Assembly: GCF_040901545.1 (NCBI RefSeq)
Contig: NZ_JBBDYL010000045.1
Span: 186,001-250,000 of the forward strand
Source of the DNA: Sulfuricaulis sp040901545
GTDB lineage: Bacteria; Pseudomonadota; Gammaproteobacteria; Acidiferrobacterales; Sulfurifustaceae
Reading direction: 5' to 3'
Length of the DNA: 64,000 bases
Shown: positions 33,448 to 43,371 of the stretch, piece after piece
Layout: the number at the start of each line of letters is the position of its first letter
How positions within the stretch are numbered: position 1 is the first letter of the stretch
Notes under the pieces: model-generated
Told to the model about the DNA's origin: nothing
The model's database searches: none
What the model saw: the letters and a program-made list of their open reading frames with translations, nothing else
Position numbers and translations under genes: made by a program

Positions 33448-35978
33448 TAAAATAATTTCTCGCGGATGTTTTCCGGTACCTTGGAAGGCGGCGCGTCTGG
33501 GCCGGCTTCACCCTCGATACCGGGCAGGTCGTGTGGCTTTTCCGTGCCCTGGATGAAATATTCTTCCACTGCCAGCGGATCATCCATGGTCGTCGGTTTC
33601 CCGGTCTCGCTGTTGATGGTAAGGCGCAGCACCGTGTCCGGGGGGATCAGCGGTTTCTCGGGAATATCTTGCAGTGCCGTGCGCATATATTCAATCCAGA
33701 TGGGAAGCGCGGCGCGTCCGCCGGTCTCGCCGCGACCCAGTGATGCCGGTTGATCGAACCCCACCCACACGGTGGTGGCGATATCGGCGTTGAATCCGGA
33801 AAACCAGGCATCACGGTATTCGTTGGTGGTGCCGGTCTTGCCGGACAGATCCTTGCGTCCCAGCACGAGTGCCCCCCTACCGGTGCCCTCGCGAATCACA
33901 TCCTGCATCATGCTGGTCATGAGGTATGCCACCTCGGGACTCAGCAAGCGAGGCGCGAGCGCGGGGGGAGGTTCCAGCTTGTCTGTGGGAACGTGGACCG
34001 GTGGGTTTGTTCCTGCCGTAGCGGCCGGTATGGCGGTGGCGGAGGCCTGGTCTGCCGGAACGGCACAATCGGGGCAGATGACGGCAGGTTTTGCCTGTTC
34101 CAAAACAGTATGATTGGCGTCCTCGACACGTGTGATGAAATATGGCGTGATGCGGAAACCTCCGTTAGCGAACACTGCGAACGCGGTCGCCATCTGCATC
34201 GGTGTGGCAGAGGCCGTACCCAGCGCCAGTGACAGATTGCGGGGTATTTTGGCAGGATCGAACCCGAATCGTTCGATGTACTGAGCCGCGTAGGATACGC
34301 CGATGGCACGCAGCAGTCTCACGGCAACCAAGTTGAGCGATTGGGCTAACGCTTTCCGCAGCCGCGTGGGGCCGTAGAATTTTTTGCTGTAATCTTCAGG
34401 CCGCCATTCATCTTCTGGAGTTTCACCTTCCATGACGATCGGTGCGCCGCTGACCGTGGTCGCGGGCGTGAATCCTTTGTCCAGCGCTGCGGTAAATATA
34501 AAGGGTTTGATGCTTGAGCCCGGTTGGCGCTCCGCCTGGATTACACGATTGAACCTGCTTTGGAAAAAATCAAAACCACCGGTCAGCGCCATGATGGCGC
34601 CATCGGCAGGACGCAATGACACCAGCGCGCCGGCAATTTCCGGAATCTGGGCCAGACGCCACGATCCGATATTCTGTTTCTTTTCCGGCTCCTCGATGTA
34701 TTCGAGGTAAATCACATCTCCCGGCTGCACCACGTCGGAGGCCGTCTTGGGAGGGGCACCCTGAGCGTTATCGTCGATATAAGCCCGGGCCCAGGATAAT
34801 CCGCCCCAACCGATTTCCGCGATGGCGCCGTCCTGGGTGTAGACTTGCACACTTTGTTCGTCCGTGGTGATCACGATGCCGGGAAGTAAATCTCCCACCA
34901 CGCGATAATCCTTGAGCACGTCGTCAAGACGTTCCTTGTCCGGATCGAGGCCAATCGACACGTGACCGACCGGTCCCCGATATCCATGCCGGCGCTCATA
35001 TTCGAGTAAACCGTAACGCAGGGCTTTGACCGCGGCCTGCTGGTCTTTGGATTTGATCGTGGTGTAGACGTGGAACCCGCCCCCATAGGTTTTCTCGTCG
35101 TAGTTATGAATCATGTACTGGCGCACCATTTCAGCCACATAGGGCGCATCGACGCTGAATCGGTAGGATTGCTTCGAGGCGGCCAGCGGCGTATTCGTGG
35201 CCACGGTGTACTGGGCCTCATCGATAAAATCGAGGTTGTGCATCTGACGCAAGATGATGTTGCGCCGCTCGAGGGCGTTTTCCGGATTGGTGAGCGGGTT
35301 GTCCCGTGAGGGCGCCTTGGGCAGGCCGGCGAGCATGGCCATTTCCGGTAGCGTTAATTCCTTAAGATCCTTTCCGTAATACACTTGGGCGGCGGCGGCA
35401 AAGCCGTAAGCGCGGTGTCCGAGAAATATTTTATTAAAATAAAGCTCCAGGATTTGCGGCTTGGTTAATTCGCGCTCGATCTTGAAGGCCAGCAATATTT
35501 CCCTGAGCTTGCGGGTGTAGGTTTTTTCCGGACTGAGAAAAAAATTCCGCGCGACCTGCATGGTGATAGTGCTTGCGCCCTGTCCCGCGGTCTGGGTCCG
35601 AAAGTTGTGCCACGCCGCGCGCACAATGCCCAGGAAGTCCACGCCATGGTGATAGAAAAAGGATCGGTCCTCGGCGGCGAGTACCGACTTGACGAGCAGA
35701 TCCGGAATTTCATCCATTGTTACCGGTATGCGCTTCTCTTCGCCGAATTCGGCGATCAGTTGCCCGTCAGCCGTGTATACCCGCATCGGCACCTTCAATT
35801 GCGCGCCCGAGAGGTCTTCAAGCGAAGGCAAGGTCGGCGTCAGAACGAGCGCCACCAACGCCAGCATCACCACGCCGCTGACGAGCAGGCCAAACAGTCC
35901 GATCAGTGCCAGTTGCCACCGTTGTGCGAGAAGATGCTGGCGGAACCAGCGGGAGAAAGCGCTCCCTGAATCATTCAT
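33447..35978 (-). CDS. mrcA: Penicillin-binding protein 1A (bifunctional transglycosylase/transpeptidase)
   Basis: 843-aa class A PBP that polymerises and cross-links peptidoglycan. One N-terminal membrane span (~20-45) precedes a glycosyltransferase domain with the catalytic-Glu motif AAEDRSFFYHHG and the second motif QGASTITMQVARNFFL. An OB-like insert of PBP1A type precedes the transpeptidase motifs: SSIK (GSSIKPF), SLN (QSLNLVAV) and KTG (SGKTGTTNEYRDAWF). It is divergent from pilM, the conserved arrangement in gammaproteobacteria. Confidence 0.96.
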   Translation of the reverse strand: MNDSGSAFSRWFRQHLLAQRWQLALIGLFGLLVSGVVMLALVALVLTPTLPSLEDLSGAQLKVPMRVYTADGQLIAEFGEEKRIPVTMDEIPDLLVKSVLAAEDRSFFYHHGVDFLGIVRAAWHNFRTQTAGQGASTITMQVARNFFLSPEKTYTRKLREILLAFKIERELTKPQILELYFNKIFLGHRAYGFAAAAQVYYGKDLKELTLPEMAMLAGLPKAPSRDNPLTNPENALERRNIILRQMHNLDFIDEAQYTVATNTPLAASKQSYRFSVDAPYVAEMVRQYMIHNYDEKTYGGGFHVYTTIKSKDQQAAVKALRYGLLEYERRHGYRGPVGHVSIGLDPDKERLDDVLKDYRVVGDLLPGIVITTDEQSVQVYTQDGAIAEIGWGGLSWARAYIDDNAQGAPPKTASDVVQPGDVIYLEYIEEPEKKQNIGSWRLAQIPEIAGALVSLRPADGAIMALTGGFDFFQSRFNRVIQAERQPGSSIKPFIFTAALDKGFTPATTVSGAPIVMEGETPEDEWRPEDYSKKFYGPTRLRKALAQSLNLVAVRLLRAIGVSYAAQYIERFGFDPAKIPRNLSLALGTASATPMQMATAFAVFANGGFRITPYFITRVEDANHTVLEQAKPAVICPDCAVPADQASATAIPAATAGTNPPVHVPTDKLEPPPALAPRLLSPEVAYLMTSMMQDVIREGTGRGALVLGRKDLSGKTGTTNEYRDAWFSGFNADIATTVWVGFDQPASLGRGETGGRAALPIWIEYMRTALQDIPEKPLIPPDTVLRLTINSETGKPTTMDDPLAVEEYFIQGTEKPHDLPGIEGEAGPDAPPSKVPENIREKLF

Positions 35979-36139
35979 GGCGGGTGAGACTTAGTTGGAT
36001 TTAGTCAGGAAAATCCGGATTCCGGCGTACCGAACAGTATAAACCACCACCATCAAGCACTGGCATTTTCGGGAGTTTGTGGGCCGTTTCAGGCGAAACC
36101 CGGTGCTGAAACCCGTGAAAACCAGCGTAAAACCCTAAT

Positions 36140-36169
36140 TTGTCATTTCCAATTTCTATAGTCTATATT
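36140..36169 (+). promoter_or_regulatory. Candidate sigma70 promoter of the pil operon
   Basis: TTGTCA (36140-36145) and TATATT (36164-36169) with an 18-bp spacer, 69 bp before the pilM start. Confidence 0.55.
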
Positions 36170-36190
36170 TGTCTTTAGCATTTAAACAAC

Positions 36191-36206
36191 ATTAATATGT
36201 ATTAAT
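36191..36206. promoter_or_regulatory. AT-rich palindrome in the pilM leader
   Basis: ATTAATA-TG-TATTAAT, a 7-bp inverted repeat just downstream of the predicted pil start site; a possible operator. Confidence 0.35.
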
Positions 36207-36237
36207 TATAACTCATGGAATCTAAGAGGAAAATCAG

Positions 36238-37314
36238 GTGAAGGGGCTTTCTGATTTGTTTAGCAAGAAAAAGCCGCAACTGATCGGGATCGATATCAGC
36301 TCTTCGGCGGTAAAAGTTCTCGAACTGAGCCGGTCGGGCGATCACGTGCGTGTCGAACGCTATGCCGTGGAACCACTTCCGCAGAATGCCGTGGTCGAAC
36401 ATGCGATCACGGAAGTCGAGCAAGTCGCGGATGTTGTTGAACGCGCCGTCAAGAAATCGGGCACACGTGTGAGACACGCCGCCGTAGCGGTGCCGGCCGC
36501 ACACGTGATCACCAAGACCATCAAGATGGCAGCAAACCTGAATGATCAGGACCGCCAGATGCAGGTGGAAATGGAGGCGGATCACTACATTCCCTATCCG
36601 TTGAATGAAATCAATCTCGACTTTCATATTCTTGGTCCGACGGAAAACAGCCCCGATGAAGTAGACGTGCTGATGGCTGCCTGCCGCAAGGAAATAGTCG
36701 ATGATTACCTCGCCGTGATTCAAAGGCCGGGCCTAATACCGCTCGTGGTGGATGTCGAAACCTATGCCATGGAAAACGCTTTTTCGCTCATCACCAGCCA
36801 CATGCCTGGCGGCGGTTTGGAAAAGACGATCGCGGTATTGGATATCGGCGCCACCGCGACCACAATCAACGTCGTGCACAACAACCGATCGGTATACACC
36901 CGCGATCACGCATTCGGCGGACGGCAATTGACCGAGGAAATTCAGCGCCGTTACGGCCTGTCATATGAGGAAGCCGGGCTGGCGAAAAAGCAGGGCGGTT
37001 TGCCGGACAACTATCAAACGGATGTCCTGCGGCCTTTCATGGAAGCCATGTGCCAGGAAATCATGCGGGCGCTGCAGTTTTTCTATTCATCCACTCCTTT
37101 CAACAGCGTGGATCAACTGTTGCTCGCCGGCGGCTGTGCGCAGGTGGCGGGTATCGATGAACTCGTAGCCGCGCGTATCGGTGTCCCGTCGATGGTGGCC
37201 AATCCTTTTGCGAGTATGTCGCTCGCCTCGCGCATCAAACCACAGCATCTGTCCAACGATGCCCCCTCGCTCATGATCAGCTGTGGACTTGCCCTGCGGA
37301 GCTTTGACGAATGA
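36238..37314 (+). CDS. pilM: Type IV pilus assembly protein PilM
   Basis: 358-aa cytoplasmic actin-like ATPase of the pilus alignment subcomplex, which binds the N-terminal tail of PilN. Actin-fold motifs are visible: LIGIDISSSAVKVLELS (phosphate 1), VLDIGATATTINV (phosphate 2) and LLLAGGCAQVAGID (adenosine). The start is GTG at 36238 after AAGAGGA. It overlaps pilN by 4 bp. Confidence 0.96.
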   Translation: MKGLSDLFSKKKPQLIGIDISSSAVKVLELSRSGDHVRVERYAVEPLPQNAVVEHAITEVEQVADVVERAVKKSGTRVRHAAVAVPAAHVITKTIKMAANLNDQDRQMQVEMEADHYIPYPLNEINLDFHILGPTENSPDEVDVLMAACRKEIVDDYLAVIQRPGLIPLVVDVETYAMENAFSLITSHMPGGGLEKTIAVLDIGATATTINVVHNNRSVYTRDHAFGGRQLTEEIQRRYGLSYEEAGLAKKQGGLPDNYQTDVLRPFMEAMCQEIMRALQFFYSSTPFNSVDQLLLAGGCAQVAGIDELVAARIGVPSMVANPFASMSLASRIKPQHLSNDAPSLMISCGLALRSFDE

Positions 37315-37886
37315 CGACCCGCATCAATCTTCTGCCATGGCGCGAAATGCAGCGCAAAGAGCAGGACCGGCAGTTGCTCTCGATCGCCGTGGGTGCATGG
37401 ATTCTCATGGGTGTAGTCATCTTCTATGCTCATGTGCACGTGAGTTCTCTCATCGAGAACCAAAACCGGCGCAATGACTTTCTCAACCAGGAAATCGCCA
37501 AGGTAGATAAGGAAATCAAGGAAATTGCCGCGCTGAAAAAACAGCGCGCCGCCCTGATTGCACGTATGAATGTCATTTACGAACTGCAAAGTGACCGCAC
37601 CCAGGTGGTGCATTTATTCGATGAGCTCGCGCGCAAGCTGCCGGAGGGCATTTACTTCTCATCATTAAAACATACCGGCAATAACATCGCCTTGCAGGGC
37701 ATGGCACAGTCGAACGCCCGCGTATCGGCGCTGATGCGCAATCTTGCCTCATCCGACTGGTTCGCGAACCCAGAACTTGAAGTAATCACTTCTAAAGCCG
37801 CGGGCAGTGATCGCGTCAGTTCCTTTTCACTGAACGTCAAGCAGTCCGAAAAACAAAAGAAAAAGTTGACGGATACCGGCTCATGA
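37311..37886 (+). CDS. pilN: Type IV pilus inner-membrane protein PilN
   Basis: 191-aa bitopic protein. The conserved N-terminal tail INLLPWREMQRK binds PilM. One membrane span (~23-42) is followed by a coiled coil (NQEIAKVDKEIKEIAALKKQ) and a periplasmic ferredoxin-like domain that pairs with PilO. It overlaps pilM and pilO by 4 bp each. Confidence 0.95.
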   Translation: MTTRINLLPWREMQRKEQDRQLLSIAVGAWILMGVVIFYAHVHVSSLIENQNRRNDFLNQEIAKVDKEIKEIAALKKQRAALIARMNVIYELQSDRTQVVHLFDELARKLPEGIYFSSLKHTGNNIALQGMAQSNARVSALMRNLASSDWFANPELEVITSKAAGSDRVSSFSLNVKQSEKQKKKLTDTGS

Positions 37887-38509
37887 CCCTGGACGAACTG
37901 AAAAATATCGATGTCAACAACCTTGCCTCCTGGCCGGTGCCGATCAAGATCGGCGGAATTCTGTTTGTGTGCGCGCTTATTCTTTTTGCCGGATATTGGT
38001 TTCTCATACAGGGTGAACTCGATCAATATAGAGAGGCACAGCAAAGGGAAGTGAGCCTGCGCGAAACTTTTATGAACAAGAAAGCGCTCGCGGTCAATTT
38101 GCCGGCCTACCGGCAGCAAATGGAGGAGATGGAACAGACCTTCGGCAGTCTGCTGCGGCAGCTGCCCAATACAACGGAAGTGCCCGACCTGCTGGTTGAT
38201 ATCACCCAGGCAGGTCTGGGTCGCGGACTGGAGTTCAATCTGTTTCGTCCGGAGAAGGAACAACCCCGGGATTTCTATGCCGAAATGCCGATCAGTGTCG
38301 AAGTCAAGGGTTCGTATCACGAACTGGCGCAATTCATCAGCGATGTTGCCGCCCTGCCTCGCATCGTGACCTTCGGCGATATCAATATCACTTCAAGCGG
38401 CAAAGACAGCAAATTGACCATGTCGGCGAAGGCCAAAACTTACCGTTACCTGGATGAAGGCAAAGCCGTGAAACAAGACACGGGCAAGCCTCGGGCGGTG
38501 AGGAGATAA
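37883..38509 (+). CDS. pilO: Type IV pilus inner-membrane protein PilO
   Basis: 208-aa partner of PilN. Short cytoplasmic tail with NLASWPVPIKIGG, one membrane span (~24-45), a periplasmic coiled coil (LRETFMNKKALAVNLPAYRQ) and a ferredoxin-like domain (VEVKGSYHELAQFISDVAAL). It links the inner-membrane complex to PilP. Confidence 0.95.
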   Translation: MTLDELKNIDVNNLASWPVPIKIGGILFVCALILFAGYWFLIQGELDQYREAQQREVSLRETFMNKKALAVNLPAYRQQMEEMEQTFGSLLRQLPNTTEVPDLLVDITQAGLGRGLEFNLFRPEKEQPRDFYAEMPISVEVKGSYHELAQFISDVAALPRIVTFGDINITSSGKDSKLTMSAKAKTYRYLDEGKAVKQDTGKPRAVRR

Positions 38510-38512
38510 AAT

Positions 38513-39031
38513 ATGAATAACAAAAAAACACTGCTTGTGTCGGGATTCCTGTGTATCGCGCTCGCAGGCTGCAGCAGCGATGGCTTGGATGATCTGCGCG
38601 ATTTCGTAAAAAGCGCGTACGCCGACCGCAAGCCGAAGGTGGAGCCGCTGCCGGAAATCAAGATGCAGGAAACGTTTATCTATAATTCCACCAACCTCCC
38701 TGATCCTTTTGCCTTATTCAATCTCAAGCCGCAGGCGCAAAAAAGTGCCAGTGGTCCGCGACCTGACCCGATCCGGCGCAAGGAACCGCTTGAGGACTAT
38801 CCTTTGGATTCATTGAAAATGGTTGGCACCCTTATGCGCGGCAAGCAGGCATGGGCCGTCATTCAGGCGCCGGACGGTACCGTGCATCGCGCGCAACTGG
38901 GGGATCATCTCGGGCAGAACTCCGGGATGATCAGAAAAATTACCGAAGAAAAGGTTGATTTGATCGAATTGATTCAGGGCGCGATGGGTGATTGGGTGGA
39001 GCGTGAAGCCAGTCTGGCACTGATGGAATGA
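38513..39031 (+). CDS. pilP: Type IV pilus lipoprotein PilP
   Basis: 172-aa lipoprotein with lipobox LAGC (cysteine ~20), a disordered Pro-rich linker containing the PilN/PilO-binding part (DPFALFNLKP), and a C-terminal beta domain (YPLDSLKMVGTL ... EKVDLIELIQGAMGDWVER) that docks to PilQ. It starts 3 bp after pilO. Confidence 0.94.
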   Translation: MNNKKTLLVSGFLCIALAGCSSDGLDDLRDFVKSAYADRKPKVEPLPEIKMQETFIYNSTNLPDPFALFNLKPQAQKSASGPRPDPIRRKEPLEDYPLDSLKMVGTLMRGKQAWAVIQAPDGTVHRAQLGDHLGQNSGMIRKITEEKVDLIELIQGAMGDWVEREASLALME

Positions 39032-39059
39032 ACCGGAATATTAAGGAAGGTGGGATGAC

Positions 39060-41681
39060 ATGAAACTGCACACACGGATCTTGCGAAATGTTGCCGCCAC
39101 GGCTGGTATCTATCTGGCGCTTGTGGCGGCCACGCTCGGAATGAACACCGCTGCATATGGCGCGGAGATACAGTCCATCGCCTGGGAACCGGGCAGCGAC
39201 ACGCCGGTGCTGCAAATACGCATCGCCGGTGACACTAATTATCTTACCCAGGTGCTGGAAGACGGTCAGCGCCTGCGCGTCAGCTTTCCGAATAGCACCA
39301 TGGGAACATCGCTTACGGAAATTTCAGGCCGGGACACTGTCAAGGGGGTTTATCCCTATCTTGCCGATAACGGCACCGCCGTGGTGATCGATTTACTGAT
39401 GACCGAACCCGGGCAGGTCGATGTGCAGAAAGCCGATTACGGGTATCGAGTGTCAACTGCCATTATGACACCGGCATCATCACCCCAGGTGGCGGCCGCT
39501 TTACCTGCCACTGTGCCGGAAGCGACTGCCAAATCCGATTTGCCACCTCCCGAATCATCCACCGCGGCGGACACGACCAGCCAGGCGGTCAGTGATAAAA
39601 ATATTATCGAGGACATTCTTTACGCGAAATTGCCCGGTGACCGGATTCAGATTACGTTAAAGATGACAAAACCACCGGTGGAACCGAACACTTTTTCCAT
39701 CACCAACCCGGCGCGAATATCGCTTGATTTCCCCAACGCCCGCGTAGGACTGGCGAAAAAAAGTATTTCCGTCAGGGAGGCCGCGGTAACCAGTGTTACC
39801 GCCATTGAGGCGGAAGACCGGTCACGCGTCGTGCTGAGCCTGGTCAAGCTGGTCGCCTACACAACGAGTATCGACGGCAATAACTTTATTTTGACCGTGG
39901 CAGCACCGGTCGGAGCCATCGCCGGCGCGGTAGAAGCTAAAACCACGCATTTCGCCAGCAGCCGCAAGGCCGGGAAATACAGCCTCAAGGGAATCGATTT
40001 CCGACGCGGACCGCACGGGGACGGAAAAATTATTGTTAATTTGTCCGATCCCTCGGTCGGCATCGATATCCGCGAACAGGCCGGTGAAATTCTGGTGGAC
40101 TTCCTGAATACCTCGGCACCGTCCGACCTGCAACGGCGACTCGACGTGGTGGACTTTGCGACTCCGGTCCAGACGATCGATACGTTTGTGCAGGGCAAGA
40201 ACACCCGTATGATCATTACCCCGAAGGGCAAGTATGAGCAGCTTGCCTATCAGACCGGGACGGCTTTCACCGTCAACGTCAAGCCGGTGATTGAAAAAGC
40301 GGATGAAAAAAAGGTCGACGAATTCGGATATTCGGGCGAGAAACTTTCGCTCAATTTTCAGAACATCGATGTGCGGGCCGCGCTTCAGGTCCTGGCTGAT
40401 TTCACGGGACTCAATTTTGTCGTGAGCGACACGGTCAAGGGTTCGCTGACCTTGCGGCTGAAAGACGTACCGTGGGATCAGGCGCTGGACCTCGTTCTTG
40501 ACAGCAAGAACCTGGCCATGCGCCGCAAGGGTAACGTGCTCACGATTGCACCCGCCCCGGAAGTGGCCGCCAAGGAGAAAGCCGCGCTGGAAGCGACCAA
40601 AGCCGTGATCGAATTGGAACCGCTGGTTTCGGAACTGATTCAAATCAATTATGCCAAGGCCGATGATATCGCAGCCCTAATAAAATCGATCAAACCCGTA
40701 GGCGGCGCCACCGCAATAGAACACCCGGTATTCGGCAGCACGGCTACCGGTGCGACGACGCAGATTGCCACGCAGTCGAATACGCTGTTATCACCCCGCG
40801 GGCAGGTTACCGTGGATGCGCGCACCAATTCGATCCTCATCCAGGACACACCCGGCAAGATCCGGGAAGTGCGCAAGCTGATCGCACAGCTGGATCAGCC
40901 CGTGCGCCAGGTCATGATCGAATCCCGCCTCGTGGAGGCCACGGATAATTTCAGCAAGACCCTCGGATCGCGGTTCGGGGCCAAATACACGGACACCGCA
41001 AACTCCGGTCGTTCAGGAGCGGTATCCGGCAATGTCACCGACAGCTCATCAATTGTTTCCGCCGGGACGATGTCATCAAATGCGAGTGGTTTGAATGTTA
41101 ACCTGCCATCGGCCGGCATCGGTGCCTCACCCGCCGGCTCCATCGGGCTTACCTTCGCCAAACTGGGCGCCAACGGGGGATTATTGAATCTGGAGCTTTC
41201 GGCGCTCGAGCAAGAAGGCAAGGGCAAGGTTATTTCCAGCCCGCGGGTGATCACGGCCAATCAAAAACAGGCGCGTATCGAACAAGGCCAGGAACGTGTG
41301 TTTACCACCAACGTTCTGGGCGTGGGATCCGTGGTTACCAAGAAGGCGACTCTCAAACTCGAGGTAACTCCGCAAATTACGCCGGACGACCGTATCAATC
41401 TGGATGTAAACATAACCAAGGACAATTTTGCCGACGCTGTCACGGGTGTCCTGAACGTCAAGGAGGTTAAAACCCAGGTACTCCTCGACAACGGCGAAAC
41501 CGTGGTCATTGGCGGCATTTATGAGCAGGACAAAACCGATACCCTAACCAAGGTACCGTTTTTCGGCGATATTCCGCTTCTGGGCTGGCTGTTCAAGAGC
41601 AAGGAAGCCAAGGACAATAAAACCGAACTGCTCATCTTTCTGACACCGAGAATCCTCTCGGAAAACCTCAGCATGCGCTAA
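39060..41681 (+). CDS. pilQ: Type IV pilus secretin PilQ
   Basis: 873-aa outer-membrane secretin through which the pilus passes. A signal peptide precedes two AMIN domains (~40-130 and ~195-285, which bind peptidoglycan), a linker, an N0/STN domain (LSLNFQNIDVRAALQVLADF), an N1 domain (VTVDARTNSILIQDTPGKIR) and the C-terminal secretin domain with the signature NGETVVIGGIYEQDKTDTLT and VPFFGDIPLLGWLFK. The Ala/Pro/Thr-rich linker at ~135-175 separates the AMIN domains. Confidence 0.96.
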   Translation: MKLHTRILRNVAATAGIYLALVAATLGMNTAAYGAEIQSIAWEPGSDTPVLQIRIAGDTNYLTQVLEDGQRLRVSFPNSTMGTSLTEISGRDTVKGVYPYLADNGTAVVIDLLMTEPGQVDVQKADYGYRVSTAIMTPASSPQVAAALPATVPEATAKSDLPPPESSTAADTTSQAVSDKNIIEDILYAKLPGDRIQITLKMTKPPVEPNTFSITNPARISLDFPNARVGLAKKSISVREAAVTSVTAIEAEDRSRVVLSLVKLVAYTTSIDGNNFILTVAAPVGAIAGAVEAKTTHFASSRKAGKYSLKGIDFRRGPHGDGKIIVNLSDPSVGIDIREQAGEILVDFLNTSAPSDLQRRLDVVDFATPVQTIDTFVQGKNTRMIITPKGKYEQLAYQTGTAFTVNVKPVIEKADEKKVDEFGYSGEKLSLNFQNIDVRAALQVLADFTGLNFVVSDTVKGSLTLRLKDVPWDQALDLVLDSKNLAMRRKGNVLTIAPAPEVAAKEKAALEATKAVIELEPLVSELIQINYAKADDIAALIKSIKPVGGATAIEHPVFGSTATGATTQIATQSNTLLSPRGQVTVDARTNSILIQDTPGKIREVRKLIAQLDQPVRQVMIESRLVEATDNFSKTLGSRFGAKYTDTANSGRSGAVSGNVTDSSSIVSAGTMSSNASGLNVNLPSAGIGASPAGSIGLTFAKLGANGGLLNLELSALEQEGKGKVISSPRVITANQKQARIEQGQERVFTTNVLGVGSVVTKKATLKLEVTPQITPDDRINLDVNITKDNFADAVTGVLNVKEVKTQVLLDNGETVVIGGIYEQDKTDTLTKVPFFGDIPLLGWLFKSKEAKDNKTELLIFLTPRILSENLSMR

Positions 41682-41694
41682 CCAGGCAGTTATT

Positions 41695-41725
41695 CGAACC
41701 GGCCTCCCGCGAAGGGGCCGGTTCG
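41695..41725 (+). promoter_or_regulatory. Hairpin between pilQ and aroK
   Basis: Perfect 10-bp stem CGAACCGGCC/GGCCGGTTCG with an 11-nt loop, 13 bp after the pilQ stop, without a T-run. It may attenuate transcription or protect the 3' end of pilQ mRNA. Confidence 0.5.
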
Positions 41726-41762
41726 CTTGATTTATGTCCGGGATGCTGGCATACCAGCGGCC

Positions 41763-42305
41763 ATGAGCCGGGCGGACAATATTTTTTTGATCGGCGCGAT
41801 GGGCGCGGGTAAATCCACCATCGGGCGGCATCTGGCCGAACTGCTCGGCAAGGAGTTCCAGGACTCCGATCAGGAAATCGAGAAACGCACCGGTGCAAGC
41901 ATTCCGCTGATCTTCGAAATCGAAGGCGAGGCCGGTTTCCGCATCCGGGAATCTTCCATACTCGACGATTTGACGCGCAAGTCCAACATGGTACTTGCCA
42001 CCGGAGGCGGCGTTATCCTGTCAGCGGACAACCGCCGGATTCTGCACGCGCGCGGCGTGGTGGTTTACCTGCATGCCCCGCTTGACACCATCCTGCAACG
42101 CACGCGTCGTGACCGCCACCGCCCCTTGCTGCAGACCGCCGACCGCCGCCGCACACTGGAAGCCATCCTCAAGGCTCGTGAACCGATTTACCAGCAGACG
42201 GCGGATATCGTGGTTGAAACGGCGCACCGCTCGCCGATGAGCGTGGCGCGCGAGATCGCACGCAAACTGGAAATCCTGGATATCGATGAAAACATTGTCT
42301 CTTGA
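41763..42305 (+). CDS. aroK: Shikimate kinase
   Basis: 180-aa enzyme phosphorylating shikimate at O3 in aromatic amino-acid synthesis. Walker A is GAMGAGKSTIG; the shikimate-binding parts FQDSDQEIEKRTG, RIRES and ATGGGVILS and the lid DRHRPLL are present. The start at 41763 (MSRADNIFL) matches the usual AroK N-terminus; a TTG 36 bp upstream is rejected. It overlaps aroB by 20 bp. Confidence 0.95.
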   Translation: MSRADNIFLIGAMGAGKSTIGRHLAELLGKEFQDSDQEIEKRTGASIPLIFEIEGEAGFRIRESSILDDLTRKSNMVLATGGGVILSADNRRILHARGVVVYLHAPLDTILQRTRRDRHRPLLQTADRRRTLEAILKAREPIYQQTADIVVETAHRSPMSVAREIARKLEILDIDENIVS

Positions 42306-43371
42306 CCTCGGCGTACGCAGTTATCCGATTTACATCGGCGCAGGTCTGCTCGGTGATTCCACGTTGTTGACACGGCATGTCAAGGAAAGCCGCATCGCCA
42401 TTGTTACCAATACAACCGTGGCACCGTTGTATCTTGCCAAGTTGCATGCCGCCATGGCATCACTTAATCCGGTCGAGGTGATCTTGCCGGATGGCGAGCA
42501 GTATAAAACGCTTGAAGTGCTGAGCCGGATTTTCGATGCCATGCTCTCCGCGCATTGCGACCGGCGCACGACAGTCGTGGCGCTGGGGGGCGGTGTCATT
42601 GGCGACATGGCTGGATTTGCCGCGGCCTGTTATCAGCGCGGTGTGTCCTACCTCCAAGTGCCGACCACTTTGCTGGCACAGGTGGACTCCGCCGTTGGCG
42701 GCAAAACCGGCGTCAATCATCCTTTGGGTAAAAACATGATTGGCGCTTTTCACCAGCCGCGCGCGGTAATAATTGATACCGATACGCTTAGAACGTTGCC
42801 CGACCGTGAACTCTCGGCTGGCATGGCCGAGGTCATCAAGTACGGACTGATCCGCGATCCCGATTTCTTTTCCTGGCTTGAAGCCAACCTGGAAAAATTG
42901 CTCATGCTCGATCCCGAGGCGCTGTCCTTCGCCATTCACCGTTCGTGCCGGAACAAAGCCGAAGTGGTTGCCGCGGACGAGCACGAATCCGGCGTGCGCG
43001 CCATTCTTAACTTGGGCCATACCTTCGGTCACGCCATCGAAACCGGTCTGGGATATGGAAACTGGCTGCACGGCGAGGCGATTGCAGCGGGCATGATCAT
43101 GGCAGCCGACCTGTCGCGACGTCTCGGGTGGTTGTCCGCCTCGGACGTCGCGCGCCTGGAGGATCTTATTCAGCGTGCGCGTCTTCCGGTACGCGCGCCG
43201 GCACAGCTGCAGACCCCACGGTTGCTTGAACTTATGTCCGTGGATAAAAAGGTACAGCAGGGACGTCTGCGGCTGGTGCTGCTCAAGCGCATCGGTGAGG
43301 CGGTGGTGACCGATGATTACCCGCGCGCGGACCTCGAAGCGACCCTCGCCAGCCGGCGGGAAGGGGCGTAA
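42286..43371 (+). CDS. aroB: 3-dehydroquinate synthase
   Basis: 361-aa NAD- and metal-dependent enzyme that makes 3-dehydroquinate from DAHP. Motifs: ALGGGVIGDMAGFAAACYQRG, PTTLLAQVDSAVGGKTGVNH, NLGHTFGHAIE (metal-binding His) and WLHGEAIAAGM. It follows aroK with an overlap and ends in TAATG, sharing one base with dgt. Confidence 0.96.
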   Translation: MKTLSLDLGVRSYPIYIGAGLLGDSTLLTRHVKESRIAIVTNTTVAPLYLAKLHAAMASLNPVEVILPDGEQYKTLEVLSRIFDAMLSAHCDRRTTVVALGGGVIGDMAGFAAACYQRGVSYLQVPTTLLAQVDSAVGGKTGVNHPLGKNMIGAFHQPRAVIIDTDTLRTLPDRELSAGMAEVIKYGLIRDPDFFSWLEANLEKLLMLDPEALSFAIHRSCRNKAEVVAADEHESGVRAILNLGHTFGHAIETGLGYGNWLHGEAIAAGMIMAADLSRRLGWLSASDVARLEDLIQRARLPVRAPAQLQTPRLLELMSVDKKVQQGRLRLVLLKRIGEAVVTDDYPRADLEATLASRREGA

